From Bacillota bacterium (GTDB lineage: Bacteria; Bacillota; DTU030; DUMP01), in assembly GCA_030154105.1 (NCBI GenBank), contig JASKKP010000019.1, positions 1 through 39,573 on the forward strand: a DNA stretch of 39,573 bases, in the 5' to 3' direction. The notes beneath the pieces were generated by a model. The model made no database searches, had not been told where the DNA came from, and was given only the letters and a program-made list of their open reading frames with translations. Positions 25,901 through 32,948 of the stretch are shown here, piece after piece. Positions within the stretch are counted from its first letter, which is position 1. Every line of letters starts with the position of its first letter. Made by a program: the position numbers and the translations under genes.

Positions 25901-27812
25901 GAAGCACGCCCTCCAGGTAGGGCAGGGCCCGCTGGGCGTTGGCCGTCTCGCCTTCCCGGCATTCGGCGGCCAAGAGATCGTAGGCCAAGGCCTCCCGTAG
26001 GGTCTCCGTACCCTCCGGTTCCTTCGGCAGCCAAAAGAGAAAGCCCGGGACGCCGGCTTCCGCTACCGCGGGAAGAAGCACCTCCTTGAGGTGCCTGGCC
26101 GCCCGCTCCGTTTGAAAGGCCTCGCCCACGATGAGAACGAAGTCCAGTTCGCTCTCTTTAAGCTCGCGCGCCAAATCTTTAATGTGCTCAGCGCTCAGTT
26201 CGTCGAGCGCCGTAAGGATGAGGCGCCCGCTTCTGGCCGTGTGTTGCCAGCTCACCGTGCGCGCACTTACCGGCTCCTCCAGCCAGGCTTTCAGCGGCAG
26301 GAAGGGTTCGTCCACCCAAGCTCCCAGGCGGGTGAAAACGCGGCGGTCCTCAGGGAGCAGATTCTCCCGGATGTAGGCCAGGCGGCGGCGGACGAAAAGC
26401 GAGATGTCGGCTTCGAGGTCGATGCGGTATTCCGGAGAGGCCCCATCCGGCCCCTCGGCACGGCTGAGATAAGGCCCCTCCCTGTACATGCGGTCGAGAA
26501 GGTTGGCGATATACTCCTGGTTTACCGCCGGGTCGAGGTCGGTGAGGGTGTATAAGGTGAGCTGAAGCAGGCGGCGCGGGGTGAGGTGCGCTGGGAGGGG
26601 AGACATGGCCGCCAGGGCCAGGATTTTTACCAACTTAAGCGCCAGTTCCCTTTCTTCCGGATCGGCCAGGGGGCTGTCCAGTTCCCAGGCCCGAACCACT
26701 ACTTCGCTGTATGGGTTGGTCTCCGGTATTTCGCGGATGCGGGTGCGGAAGTGATCGAAGATGAGATCGGGCGTAAGGAGGCGGTCCGCCGGGCCGGATA
26801 GGAGCCCCGGGAGGCGGCGCGCCGGGTCCCCGGCCAGCTGATAGTGGATGAAATCAACAACGCCGCGGTGCTGTGAGAAGAGCTGCTTTAAATCTTCTAG
26901 GAAGCGAACGGTGAGCGGGTGCACGGGGTAAAGGGTCATAAGCTCTTCGCGGCTGAAGGGTAACTCCCCGAGTGCGCGCTTCAAACGTTCGTAAAGGGAG
27001 GAAATATAAGGAGCTGCAGGCGGTTTGCGCTGGATGAGGCGGGAGCTGATGAGTTCTTTGATGTGCCGGCCGGAAAGCCGTAGGCGTACCGGATAGCGGT
27101 CCTTGATCTTGGCAAAAGCCTCCGGCGCGATGGCCCCCGTTTCCTCCAGGCGCTCCTGGAGGCTGGCCACGATCCAGGCCGGAAACTCTGCCGCCACCTC
27201 CCCCAGGTACTGAAGGAAGCGGATGTCCTCGTTAAAGCTTCGCCCATCCGGCTTGGCGCGCAGGAACTCGGAAAGTTCATCGATAATAAGCACCAGGCCG
27301 GCGAAGTTTTTTTCGCGCATGATCTCCTTAAGCCGATCAAACACTTCCCCACGGCTCGGGAGGCCTGCCCGTGCGCCGGCCGGGAAAGCGGCGCCCCCTC
27401 CCACCTCTCCTAGAGCGGCCTGGATTGCCCTGAGAACGATGTCCTCCAGGTACTCACGACTCCTGTGCTCGACGAGTGACACCGGCACCGTAAGGAAGCG
27501 GCGGCCGGCGAGCGGGGCCACGATCTCTCTTAGCCGCCCCTCGAACTTAGCTTCAGGCTGCGAAAGAATCAGGGTGAGGAGGCTTAGAAGGTGCGATTTG
27601 CCGGTGCCGAAGGCGCCCTGCAGAAAGTATCCGCGCCCACGCCCCTGCGCTAAGTCGCGGCACACCGTGCTCAGGGCAAACTCGGCGTCCTCCGTGAGAA
27701 CGAAGCTCGCCACGATCTCGCGCGCAGCCCCGGCATCCCGGGTATCGCTCAGCTGGATGACCGTTTTTACCGGCGGTACAGCGATCAGTTCGCCCATATT
27801 TGGGACGTTCAT
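22932..27812 (-). CDS. large BrxC/PglY-like P-loop ATPase fused to a C-terminal PglZ-like domain
   Basis: A 1626-residue protein. The N-terminus resembles the DUF6079/PglY/BrxC ATPases of BREX-type phage defence: VKTVIQLSDTRDAGAAREIV, Walker A GAFGTGKSH (residues 66-74), Walker B LVLIIDELSEFL with Asp178-Glu179. A long helical middle follows, with a Cys cluster (CPRG...CRCG) near 1085-1105 that may bind zinc. The last 200-250 residues look like PglZ, an alkaline-phosphatase-fold domain: LVFLDGLRLD (Asp1460, Asp1465) and LLLFGDHGYV (Asp1587, His1588). In classical BREX these are two separate proteins. No methylase, BrxL, BrxA or BrxB gene is within the window. ATG 27812 overlaps the TPR gene stop, so translation is coupled. 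Defence is inferred, not shown. Confidence 0.85.
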   Translation of the reverse strand: MNVPNMGELIAVPPVKTVIQLSDTRDAGAAREIVASFVLTEDAEFALSTVCRDLAQGRGRGYFLQGAFGTGKSHLLSLLTLILSQPEAKFEGRLREIVAPLAGRRFLTVPVSLVEHRSREYLEDIVLRAIQAALGEVGGGAAFPAGARAGLPSRGEVFDRLKEIMREKNFAGLVLIIDELSEFLRAKPDGRSFNEDIRFLQYLGEVAAEFPAWIVASLQERLEETGAIAPEAFAKIKDRYPVRLRLSGRHIKELISSRLIQRKPPAAPYISSLYERLKRALGELPFSREELMTLYPVHPLTVRFLEDLKQLFSQHRGVVDFIHYQLAGDPARRLPGLLSGPADRLLTPDLIFDHFRTRIREIPETNPYSEVVVRAWELDSPLADPEERELALKLVKILALAAMSPLPAHLTPRRLLQLTLYTLTDLDPAVNQEYIANLLDRMYREGPYLSRAEGPDGASPEYRIDLEADISLFVRRRLAYIRENLLPEDRRVFTRLGAWVDEPFLPLKAWLEEPVSARTVSWQHTARSGRLILTALDELSAEHIKDLARELKESELDFVLIVGEAFQTERAARHLKEVLLPAVAEAGVPGFLFWLPKEPEGTETLREALAYDLLAAECREGETANAQRALPYLEGVLPDYRLKVAEVYRQAYFKGRVYTLPEAEPVSPEELGYLPFPTLLEKLAAPVLSRRYPRHQEVAPALAALPPGTVLSLWEEFLLPGEYKAEGRTGRLAAAIEGALLPLGLVKKQGRTLSLNIDPGRNELVRTVVEAVAEGPRPLAEVYTLLRHGPFGLTRESFQLLILALIASGNLEAWREGRRLGTSQISPYTFSKIDALGRGQILTPELQKELISLSFLPARLKRGSFTAGLQQEVWGFLVEWKKELLAKIQAVRARLAELKSSPALAALSLERSENELGRLEALAGEIKTSYGSREGLERFLAACRSEPYLDRYLERLNELAAFLENYAERFILIHRYLTDPALTLPPDSDLARQRATLLNMLADEAVILESEYRERLSAGFSAFQEEYRREYIAAHNREVGPARFEPYAALRESQAYRVLSSLAPLESLSVPDDKVKVDRELARILNLACPRGGEDLVALPVCRCGFTLGQHVSLPPVSELAQTIERGVREYVAALRAPAVRAEIQSLAAALAEVGRGKEAEPLKELLKVTPEDADLPARLAAILNRNTLALLRQALARRALVVRRNLDELYEKLVGRSFTPERLEAIFQEWLRGPGDLTEGCYVRLEGGREKEVPLAREEQPAFLPTGTEDLADLLAELAYERNPTQAERRARLFLSRLAAAPPDEVQSALRGLAEEEGLMAAVRPLTGIEAALAGCRAALRLQGALLTLEGAPLPDDFALWEERTPLLARLDLYLAQAEAYLKAAGLYAGFPLATYAERAGQVGKLYGRSFRAFTAAHWQPEEPLQGRAGLPLTLDGLLQRPEFQPAGHPAGLYLVFLDGLRLDLGELLLREILGRGGWQIVTEGLIWAYPPPVTEVQLGFLRAAGFNGRITSAEEVALPDLPYLRSTRDWPASEILRFNFIDEKVHTSPAGYFTFLAEVGTAAERELYPFLAEVPEGAGLLLFGDHGYVRGEEVKEHASAYLHGQGLPADTLVPWYFLKRRGEG

Positions 27813-28813
27813 TTTTTGCTTTCACCTCCCGCAGCCTTCTCCAGTCGCCGAACGGCGCCCCAGATGGCCCGGCAGTGCGGATAGCGGGCCACTAACTCGC
27901 TGAAAAACACGGCCCCTTCGGCGGCACGCCCGGCGGCAGCAAAGGCTTTAACCAGAGCGCTGCGCACGACCTGGTCCTCCGGCCGGCGCTCGGCAGCCGC
28001 CTTAAGGAGCGGCAGGGCCTCCTCGTACCGGCCTAAGCGGTAGAGGGTAAAGCCGAGCTGCTCGGCGTAAAAGCTGTTTTCCGGCGCTAGAGCATGGGCA
28101 GCCCTGTACTCTTCGGCCGCTTCGGCTAAGCGCCGTTGGCGTTTTAGCTCCTGGGCGCGCCAGGCATGCAGTTCCGCCGCGCCGCGGCCGCGCACCGCTT
28201 TGAGCAGTTTTTCCGTCTCCGCCAGCGCATCGGCGCCGGCCAGGCGCGCCTTGAGCTCTAGATAACGGCGGCGGCTAAAGGCGTCCTGGGGATTGAGTTG
28301 AGCAGCTTCTTGATAGGCGGCGACAGCCTCCGCCAAGTTTCCGGCTGCTTCTTCGGCCCGACCTAGGAGAGCATAAAGTGCCGCGTTTTCTCTGTCTTTT
28401 TCGATTTCGGCACGGCAGAAGCTACGGGCCTCCTCCGGCCGCCCCAGCTTAAGGAGTAGGTTCACGCGCCGGCGGAGGAGATATTCGCTGGGCCGTACCT
28501 GCCAGGCAAGAGCAAAGAGCCGCTCCGCTTCCACCAGTTCCCCCATAAGCTCCTTGACTTCGGCTTGCGCCGCCAGAGCCGGTCCGTGGGCGGGGTACTC
28601 CGCCAGAACTTCGTCCAGAAGCGCCGCGGCCTCGGCCAAGCGATGGGCTTTGATATACAGCTGGGCGAGGGTAACCATAAGGTAAGGGTTGTGCGGGTAA
28701 AGTTCTAGTTTTTCCGCCAGGAAGGTGCAGGCCTCGGCCACCCGCCCTGCCCGCGCCAGCTCCCGGGCCGCACGTACCGCTTCGCCCACGGCAACAAACT
28801 CGCCTTTCGCCAT
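27809..28813 (-). CDS. TPR-repeat protein coupled to the ATPase-PglZ gene
   Basis: A 334-residue soluble protein made almost wholly of tetratricopeptide repeats, about eight to nine 34-residue units such as AALYALLGRAEEAAGNLAEA, SFYAEQLGFTLYRLGRYEEA and VVRSALVKAFAAAGRAAEGA. TPR proteins act as scaffolds. ATG 28813 follows GAAGGAG. The last codons overlap the next gene (ATGA), a strong sign the two products work together, probably as partner or regulator of the giant ATPase. No catalytic motif is seen. Confidence 0.88.
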   Translation of the reverse strand: MAKGEFVAVGEAVRAARELARAGRVAEACTFLAEKLELYPHNPYLMVTLAQLYIKAHRLAEAAALLDEVLAEYPAHGPALAAQAEVKELMGELVEAERLFALAWQVRPSEYLLRRRVNLLLKLGRPEEARSFCRAEIEKDRENAALYALLGRAEEAAGNLAEAVAAYQEAAQLNPQDAFSRRRYLELKARLAGADALAETEKLLKAVRGRGAAELHAWRAQELKRQRRLAEAAEEYRAAHALAPENSFYAEQLGFTLYRLGRYEEALPLLKAAAERRPEDQVVRSALVKAFAAAGRAAEGAVFFSELVARYPHCRAIWGAVRRLEKAAGGESKK

Positions 28814-28887
28814 CGCTCAGTTCTCCTTCGAAGGTATCTTGGGAGTATTCTGCCTCCGTTCGTGTAATTCCTGCCTCCCTTGCCGGC

Positions 28888-28910
28888 AAAAAATGCCCGC
28901 GTGAGCAGGC
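28888..28910 (-). terminator. terminator after the phosphoesterase gene
   Basis: Minus strand: GCCTGC, loop TCAC, GCGGGC, then ATTTTTT. It lies 92 nt past the phosphoesterase stop and isolates the TPR/ATPase pair from it. Confidence 0.75.
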
Positions 28911-29001
28911 AGAACGGGAAATGGGCGACGGGCGCCAAGATGAGCGAATCGCAGGCGGCTTGCCTTTTGCAGGACACGGCATTCGGCAAGCCCGGCGGGT
29001 G

Positions 29002-29784
29002 CTAAGCGCGGCCGGTCCGCACGGCGTGGGCGAATTCCACCGGCAGACCGGCCGCCAGAATAGCGGCCGCTGCCGCCTCCACGTCGTAGGGGACTTTTAC
29101 AAACTCTACCTCAATTCCTTTGCCGATGCTAAGAAGGGCGTAGACGGCCTGCGGGTCCCCATGTTTCGGCTTCCCCACGCTGCCAGCATTGACGATGGCA
29201 TGGTGCCTGAAGGTGCGGTAATAAGGCTTATGGGTGTGCCCGATGACAAGTAGGTCCGCCTGGCAGGCTGTAGCGGTGCGGGTTTCCTTCTGCCCTGCTC
29301 CGGCATAAATCGCCCTTTCCGCTGCCGGTTCCGGCTCGAAGATGGTGGCCCAAAACTCATCCGGCGTATCGTCAAACAGGTACTCATTCAAGCGGCGAGG
29401 GCTGCCGTGTACGGCCAGCGTTCTTACCCCGCCGAGATCGAACCCTAGCTCGCGGGGAAGCCCTCGGAGAAACGCCTTGTTCTCCTCTGTAACCTGCTCC
29501 TCGGTCCAGGCGAGGGACTTTTCCCCGGCAAGCAGGGCTTCCTCGGTGGGAAAGTCGCAACCGCAGGCAGGAAGGTCGAACCCCACGCTCTCGTCGTAGT
29601 TCCCCATAACCGTGGGAATAGCCCGCTCCCTAATGGCGGCAATTACCTCGTTAGGGAACGCACCGTAGCCTACCAGGTCCCCCAGGCAGAGGATTTGGTC
29701 GACCCTTCGTTCTTCAATATCGGCCAAAACTGCATCTAGGGCGTGAATGTTGCCATGGATGTCCGCCAGAATCGCCACGCGCAC
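29002..29784 (-). CDS. YfcE/MJ0936-type metallophosphoesterase
   Basis: A 260-residue calcineurin-fold phosphoesterase using two metal ions. Motifs in order: ILADIHGN (D-x-H), LGDLVGYG (GD-x2-G), VMGNYDES (GN-x-D/E variant), LAVHGSP, IGHTHKPYY and VNAGSVGKPKHGD. The subgroup usually hydrolyses phosphodiesters or nucleoside phosphates; the real substrate is unknown. It starts with GTG at 29784; the AAGGAG about 10 nt upstream is supplied by the end of the repeated leader cassette. A clear promoter lies at 29888-29916 and a terminator follows, so it is a single-gene transcript. Confidence 0.9.
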   Translation of the reverse strand: MRVAILADIHGNIHALDAVLADIEERRVDQILCLGDLVGYGAFPNEVIAAIRERAIPTVMGNYDESVGFDLPACGCDFPTEEALLAGEKSLAWTEEQVTEENKAFLRGLPRELGFDLGGVRTLAVHGSPRRLNEYLFDDTPDEFWATIFEPEPAAERAIYAGAGQKETRTATACQADLLVIGHTHKPYYRTFRHHAIVNAGSVGKPKHGDPQAVYALLSIGKGIEVEFVKVPYDVEAAAAAILAAGLPVEFAHAVRTGRA

Positions 29785-29794
29785 GCTCTTTTCT

Positions 29795-29858
29795 CTCCTT
29801 CGAAAATACCATTTTCATCCTTCGTGGTGCCGCTATTTAGCGGCATGGATGACTCCTT
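29795..29858 (-). repeat. 64-bp leader cassette, copy A (contains a start codon and two hairpins)
   Basis: Identical to copy B at 39246-39309 in 63 of 64 positions, in the opposite orientation. It runs from AAGGAG to CGAAGGAG. Inside are an ideal ribosome site and ATG (29846) opening a short frame MPLNSGTTKDENGIFEG..., a hairpin GCCGCTA/TAGCGGC and a second hairpin GAAAAT-GGT-ATTTTC. Here it lies in the 5' leader of the phosphoesterase mRNA and its tail gives that gene its ribosome site. The short frame (36 residues, ending 29736) overlaps the phosphoesterase start in another frame. Confidence 0.85.
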
Positions 29859-29887
29859 TAAATCCCAGATTCGCAGGGCGTACTTTA

Positions 29888-29916
29888 ATTTTACTTGCTG
29901 GCACCCGGCCCGACAA
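29888..29916 (-). promoter_or_regulatory. sigma-A promoter of the phosphoesterase
   Basis: Minus strand: TTGTCG at 29916-29911, 17-nt spacer, TAAAAT at 29893-29888. It would start transcription about 20 nt before the leader cassette. Confidence 0.65.
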
Positions 29917-29938
29917 GGCTCCCGGCGAAAATTTAATA

Positions 29939-30229
29939 TCACTTCGTGGCCAGGACATCGGGAAGGGCGAGGTTTTGCCGGGCAGCCTCCTTAAGAACGG
30001 CGATCTTACAGGCCAACACCGCCCAAAGACCGTACCTCTCGCCGAAGAGGCGCAGGAGCTTATCCAGCACCTCCCGTCCGGGCCCGGTATAGCTTAAAAT
30101 TTCGCCTTTCTGGTCGACCGTAACTCCGGCCTCCGGGAGGAGGGCCAAGGTTTTCTCCGGGCCGAGCACTCCCATTTCCCGGCGTACCACCATGGCGATG
30201 AGATCCTTGTACGCGTCCACCTGGGCCAC
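29939..30229 (-). CDS. hypothetical protein partnered with ODP
   Basis: A 96-residue soluble protein. Residues 45-90 (REVLDKLLRLFGERYGLWAV, ACKIAVLKEAARQ) look like two long helices; there are no metal-binding or redox motifs apart from one Cys in LACKIA. I do not recognise the family. It starts 3 nt after the ODP stop, so it is certainly in that operon and may be an interaction partner that takes the place of the signalling proteins linked to ODP elsewhere. Confidence 0.78.
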   Translation of the reverse strand: MAQVDAYKDLIAMVVRREMGVLGPEKTLALLPEAGVTVDQKGEILSYTGPGREVLDKLLRLFGERYGLWAVLACKIAVLKEAARQNLALPDVLATK

Positions 30230-30232
30230 CTC

Positions 30233-30961
30233 CTAGTCCAGCATGTAGTCGCCGCAGTCCAAATTCCGGAGGATGTCAATGTACCGGCGCGGGTTGTCTC
30301 GGATGATAGAACCGTGCTGGGGCGCGATCAGGCTTATCTCCAGGCCGTCCAGCTTGGCCATGGCGCGGGCCAAGATTTCGCGCGCCGGCATGTAGTTTTC
30401 GTGGAAGGCCTTCATGGCTTCGTCGTAGTATTCCCCGGCGTAAAGCGACCAGTCGTACGAAAAAGCGCCGAAAAGGTCGCCGGAGAAGAGGACTTTCGTT
30501 ACCGGGTCGTAGGTCATAAACATGCCGGGGAAGTGGAGGTAAGGGGCAAAGATGAACTTCAGCTCGCGGCCGCTTTTTAACCTAAGCCGCCAGCCGTTTT
30601 GGTCCACGTGGTAAAAGGGCGAGCGCAGCCCGTAATGCTGAATAAGGATGGCTGCACGCGAATGAGTGGCAATCTTAAGATCTGGACCGATAATCTCCTC
30701 AAACCGCGGAATGGCGGCGCACAAGTCCGGGTCCTGATGGGAAACGATGATGGTCTTGATGCGCCGTGGGTCCACGATGCTTAGCACCTTGCGCAGAACG
30801 ATGGGAAAGTGCGGAACAGAACCCGGTTCGATGAATACCGCCTCGTCGCCGTCCAGGATTAGATAGGGGTTGCAGCGTAGCCCGGCGCTCTCACCGTCAA
30901 AACCGACCCAGTAGACACCCGGCGCAATTTCCACCGCCCGGTCCAACTCTAAATCTGCCAC
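30233..30961 (-). CDS. oxygen-binding di-iron protein (ODP), metallo-beta-lactamase fold
   Basis: A 242-residue FprA-like protein lacking the flavodoxin domain. The di-iron ligands can be placed: His75 and Asp77/Asp79 in SHQDPDL, His143 in PYLHFPG, Asp162 in FSGDLFG and His216 in PQHG. The HxDxD form without the next His is the mark of ODP-type proteins, which bind oxygen and in spirochaetes and Thermotogales serve as oxygen sensors. True flavodiiron reductases keep an HxExDH motif and a fused flavodoxin. GTG 30961 follows AGAGGAGG. No chemotaxis gene is in the window, so a sensing or oxygen-protection role is inferred. Confidence 0.88.
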   Translation of the reverse strand: MADLELDRAVEIAPGVYWVGFDGESAGLRCNPYLILDGDEAVFIEPGSVPHFPIVLRKVLSIVDPRRIKTIIVSHQDPDLCAAIPRFEEIIGPDLKIATHSRAAILIQHYGLRSPFYHVDQNGWRLRLKSGRELKFIFAPYLHFPGMFMTYDPVTKVLFSGDLFGAFSYDWSLYAGEYYDEAMKAFHENYMPAREILARAMAKLDGLEISLIAPQHGSIIRDNPRRYIDILRNLDCGDYMLD

Positions 30962-30999
30962 GGCGATTCCTCCTCTTGATTCTACTAATAACTAGTCTC

Positions 31000-31028
31000 A
31001 TTTTAATAAGGCCGGACGCCCTTGTCAA
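31000..31028 (-). promoter_or_regulatory. sigma-A promoter of the ODP operon
   Basis: Minus strand: perfect TTGACA at 31028-31023, 17-nt spacer, TAAAAT at 31005-31000. It gives a short leader before GTG 30961. Confidence 0.8.
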
Positions 31029-31072
31029 CTTTACCTTTGTTGCATATCTAACAAACTTAAGAACTTCCTTTT

Positions 31073-31103
31073 GCCGTCTTCGCCCGATGAATGACGGCTT
31101 TTT
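31073..31103 (+). terminator. possible orphan terminator
   Basis: GCCGTC, 14-nt loop, GACGGC, then TTTTTA on the plus strand, with no gene upstream on that strand. It may end a small RNA or be chance. The surrounding 31029-31189 shows no supported gene. Confidence 0.35.
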
Positions 31104-31189
31104 AGCCAAAATTAAAGGAGTATTACGGCGTGCTTATTGTCGCTTCGTGTCGAAATCCGAGGCTTAATAGAAATGTAATCTAATTCCGC

Positions 31190-31218
31190 TTGACTTATTT
31201 CTGCTTTTGTATGATAAT
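31190..31218 (+). promoter_or_regulatory. sigma-A promoter of the 46-residue gene
   Basis: TTGACT at 31190-31195, 17-nt spacer, GATAAT at 31213-31218. It lies about 47 nt before the start codon. Confidence 0.75.
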
Positions 31219-31265
31219 GTGGACAATGCAGGGGTATCCTAAAGTTCCGGAAGGAGGTCGAGAAC

Positions 31266-31406
31266 ATGAAGCGGAGACTAGAAGCCCTGGTTAAGGAGCG
31301 CGACCAGCTCCTCGACGAGTGGGCCAATGATAAAGATAGCCGCCTCAAGCTCCTTGTTCGGATCATGGATCTCGAGGACGAAATCGCCGAAGAACGCTCC
31401 GCCTAA
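31266..31406 (+). CDS. small coiled-coil protein (46 aa)
   Basis: A short gene with all signals in place: promoter at 31190, GGAAGGAGG 8 nt before ATG 31266, and a strong terminator right after. The product is highly charged and helical (LEALVKERDQLLDEWANDKD, then LKLLVRIMDLEDEIAEE), probably a two-helix hairpin like small regulators such as Spo0E phosphatases, though the Spo0E SxxLD motif is absent. It stands alone, pointing towards tatC, which is convergent. No function can be named. Confidence 0.85.
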   Translation: MKRRLEALVKERDQLLDEWANDKDSRLKLLVRIMDLEDEIAEERSA

Positions 31407-31419
31407 GGGCGGGCCAAAG

Positions 31420-31464
31420 AAAGAAAAGACCCGGAAAACTTACTTCCCGGGTCTTTTCTTTTTG
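31420..31464. terminator. bidirectional terminator
   Basis: A 15-bp perfect stem AAAGAAAAGACCCGG / CCGGGTCTTTTCTTT with a 12-nt loop, T-rich on both sides. It serves the small coiled-coil gene on the plus strand and could end the tat operon on the minus strand. Confidence 0.9.
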
Positions 31465-31547
31465 TGCTTTATGTCGCGTGCCCTGGAAGTGGTAGCCTCA
31501 AGCTCGGCGGTTCTACCTGCCGGGTCAGACGACGCCCCCAGGGGCCG

Positions 31548-32279
31548 CTAGGTGTGTACTTCGTCGTCTGCCTGCCGACGACGGACGGCAGCAAGCCGGG
31601 TAAGCCAAATGCTTGCTTCATAAAGAAGAAGCATGGGCAAGGCCATGAGGATCTGGGAAAGCACGTCGGGCGGCGTGAGTATGGCGGCTACCACAAAAAT
31701 GAGGAGGACGGCATATTTTTTCTGCCGCCTCAGGCTCTCGGGGGTAACCAGGCCGAAATGCGCGAGAAAGAAGATGCCTAAGGGCAGCTGAAAGATGAGG
31801 CCGAAGGAAAGGAGTATGCTCGTAACAAAAGAAATGTAGCGGCTGTAGGAAAAGAGGGCGAGAAGATTGGGAGTAGCAAAGCCCAGCATGAAATGGAGGG
31901 CCAGGGGTAAGACGGCGTAATAGGCAAAAGCCACCCCCAAGAAGAAAAGAATGCTGGAAAAAAGAACCAGCGGCCATACCCGCGTCCGTTCCGAACGGCT
32001 AAGGCCGGGCGCAACGAATGCCCACGCCTGATGGAGGATGTATGGCGCGCTAACGATTAGGCCTACCAAGAAGGAGATCTTGATGTCGGTCATTAAGGCC
32101 TCGGCAGGGCTAAGATAACAGAGCTTGATACTCCCCGCAGGTCGGGTAAAGAAGGCCCTGGTTTTCTCTGCATAAGCGTAGGCCAGAGAAGAAACCGCAA
32201 GAAGCACTAAAAGAACGCGGATGAGCCTTCGTCTTAGCTCCGCCAGATGCTCCACCAGGGTCATGCGCAGTTCCGACAA
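31548..32279 (-). CDS. tatC: twin-arginine translocase subunit TatC
   Basis: The receptor core of the Tat pathway, which exports folded cofactor-bearing proteins. 243 residues, six membrane helices. The conserved N-terminal signal-binding segment MTLVEHLAELRRRLIR is present, with the family glutamate, and the FxPExL-type motif appears as LSPAEAL. TTG 32279 is chosen because AGGAGG lies 9 nt upstream; an ATG five codons later is the alternative. It is the last gene of the AOR/Tat cluster, after two tatA genes and two Tat lipoprotein genes. Confidence 0.95.
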   Translation of the reverse strand: MSELRMTLVEHLAELRRRLIRVLLVLLAVSSLAYAYAEKTRAFFTRPAGSIKLCYLSPAEALMTDIKISFLVGLIVSAPYILHQAWAFVAPGLSRSERTRVWPLVLFSSILFFLGVAFAYYAVLPLALHFMLGFATPNLLALFSYSRYISFVTSILLSFGLIFQLPLGIFFLAHFGLVTPESLRRQKKYAVLLIFVVAAILTPPDVLSQILMALPMLLLYEASIWLTRLAAVRRRQADDEVHT

Positions 32280-32327
32280 GGGATAAGTCCTCCTAAGATG
32301 CAGCGTCAGTGGACGCCGTTCCTTTGT

Positions 32328-32507
32328 TTATTCTTCCTGCCGCTCTTCGGCAGGTTTTTCTTCCTTAGCCTCCCGCGAGGCTTTCCTAAACTCCCCTATG
32401 GTCCGTCCCAAGGCCTTCCCCACTTCGGGCAGCTTCCCAGGGCCGAAAATGATGAGCGCCAAGAAAAGAATAATCAAAAGTTCCGGCAGACCTAAACGCC
32501 CAAACAT
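32328..32507 (-). CDS. tatA: TatA/E-type translocase subunit (59 aa)
   Basis: A small pore-forming Tat subunit: N-terminal helix [20 protein letters not shown], hinge [10 protein letters not shown], amphipathic helix KALGRTIGEFRKASREA and a short acidic tail. It starts at ATG 32507 behind AAGGAAGG. It sits between the other tatA and tatC, 48 nt before tatC. It is shorter than many TatA proteins but complete. Confidence 0.93.
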   Translation of the reverse strand: MFGRLGLPELLIILFLALIIFGPGKLPEVGKALGRTIGEFRKASREAKEEKPAEERQEE

Positions 32508-32526
32508 GCTGATCCTTCCTTTCTCT

Positions 32527-32754
32527 TTAGTAATTGTTAGCCTCTTTCTTGGGCGTTTTGCGCGCCCGGTTTGTTTTTGCTTCGCCCTCTTCTATGTCGG
32601 CGGTAATCTCTTTCCGCACGGCTTCCGAAGCCCGCTTAAACTCTGCTACCGCCCGTCCGACCGCCCGGCCGACCTCAGGCAGTTTCCCCGGCCCGAAAAT
32701 AATAAGGGCTATCACCAGTATAAGGATTAGCTCCGACGTCCCGATGCCCAGCAC
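32527..32754 (-). CDS. tatA: second TatA/B-type translocase subunit (75 aa)
   Basis: Same plan as its neighbour: helix [19 protein letters not shown], hinge [10 protein letters not shown], amphipathic helix [16 protein letters not shown], then a basic tail. A GTG start at 32754 follows GAGGGTGAGACAAG. Two tatA-type genes with one tatC are common in Firmicutes; this longer one with more Glu/Arg could fill the TatB role. Tandem duplication is likely. Confidence 0.93.
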   Translation of the reverse strand: MLGIGTSELILILVIALIIFGPGKLPEVGRAVGRAVAEFKRASEAVRKEITADIEEGEAKTNRARKTPKKEANNY

Positions 32755-32882
32755 CTTGTCTCACCCTCTTTCTCCTGTCCCTTCCTCTAGCCCGGCCTGT
32801 CGTTGCGTCTATCCTACCATTTCATGCTGCCGGTGGCACGGCACTAAAGGGAAACCATGGGGTGCGCTTCTGGAGTGACAAG

Positions 32883-32907
32883 GCTCCGGGATGATGTCTC
32901 CCGGAGC
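32883..32907. terminator. hairpin after the selenolipoprotein gene
   Basis: GCTCCGGG, loop ATGATGTCT, CCCGGAGC: 8 bp, about 40 nt past the stop at 32949. There is no strong T-tract on the minus strand. It may be a weak terminator or processing site that still lets transcription reach tatA. Confidence 0.5.
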
Positions 32908-32948
32908 ACTTTATCAAGGGTGCAGTGCAGGCGCGCCGTACAAGCCTT

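Noticed and set aside
29795..29858. The leader cassette as a fluoride riboswitch (it contains a GCGGCATGGATGACTCCT-like end on the plus strand)
   Set aside because: The 5' conserved GGCGATGG part and its pseudoknot partner are missing, and the gene lies on the other strand.
31112..31183. A 17-codon frame (GTG 31129, behind AAAGGAG) as leader peptide of the 46-residue gene
   Set aside because: It lies upstream of the mapped-by-eye promoter of that gene, has no promoter of its own and no attenuator after it.
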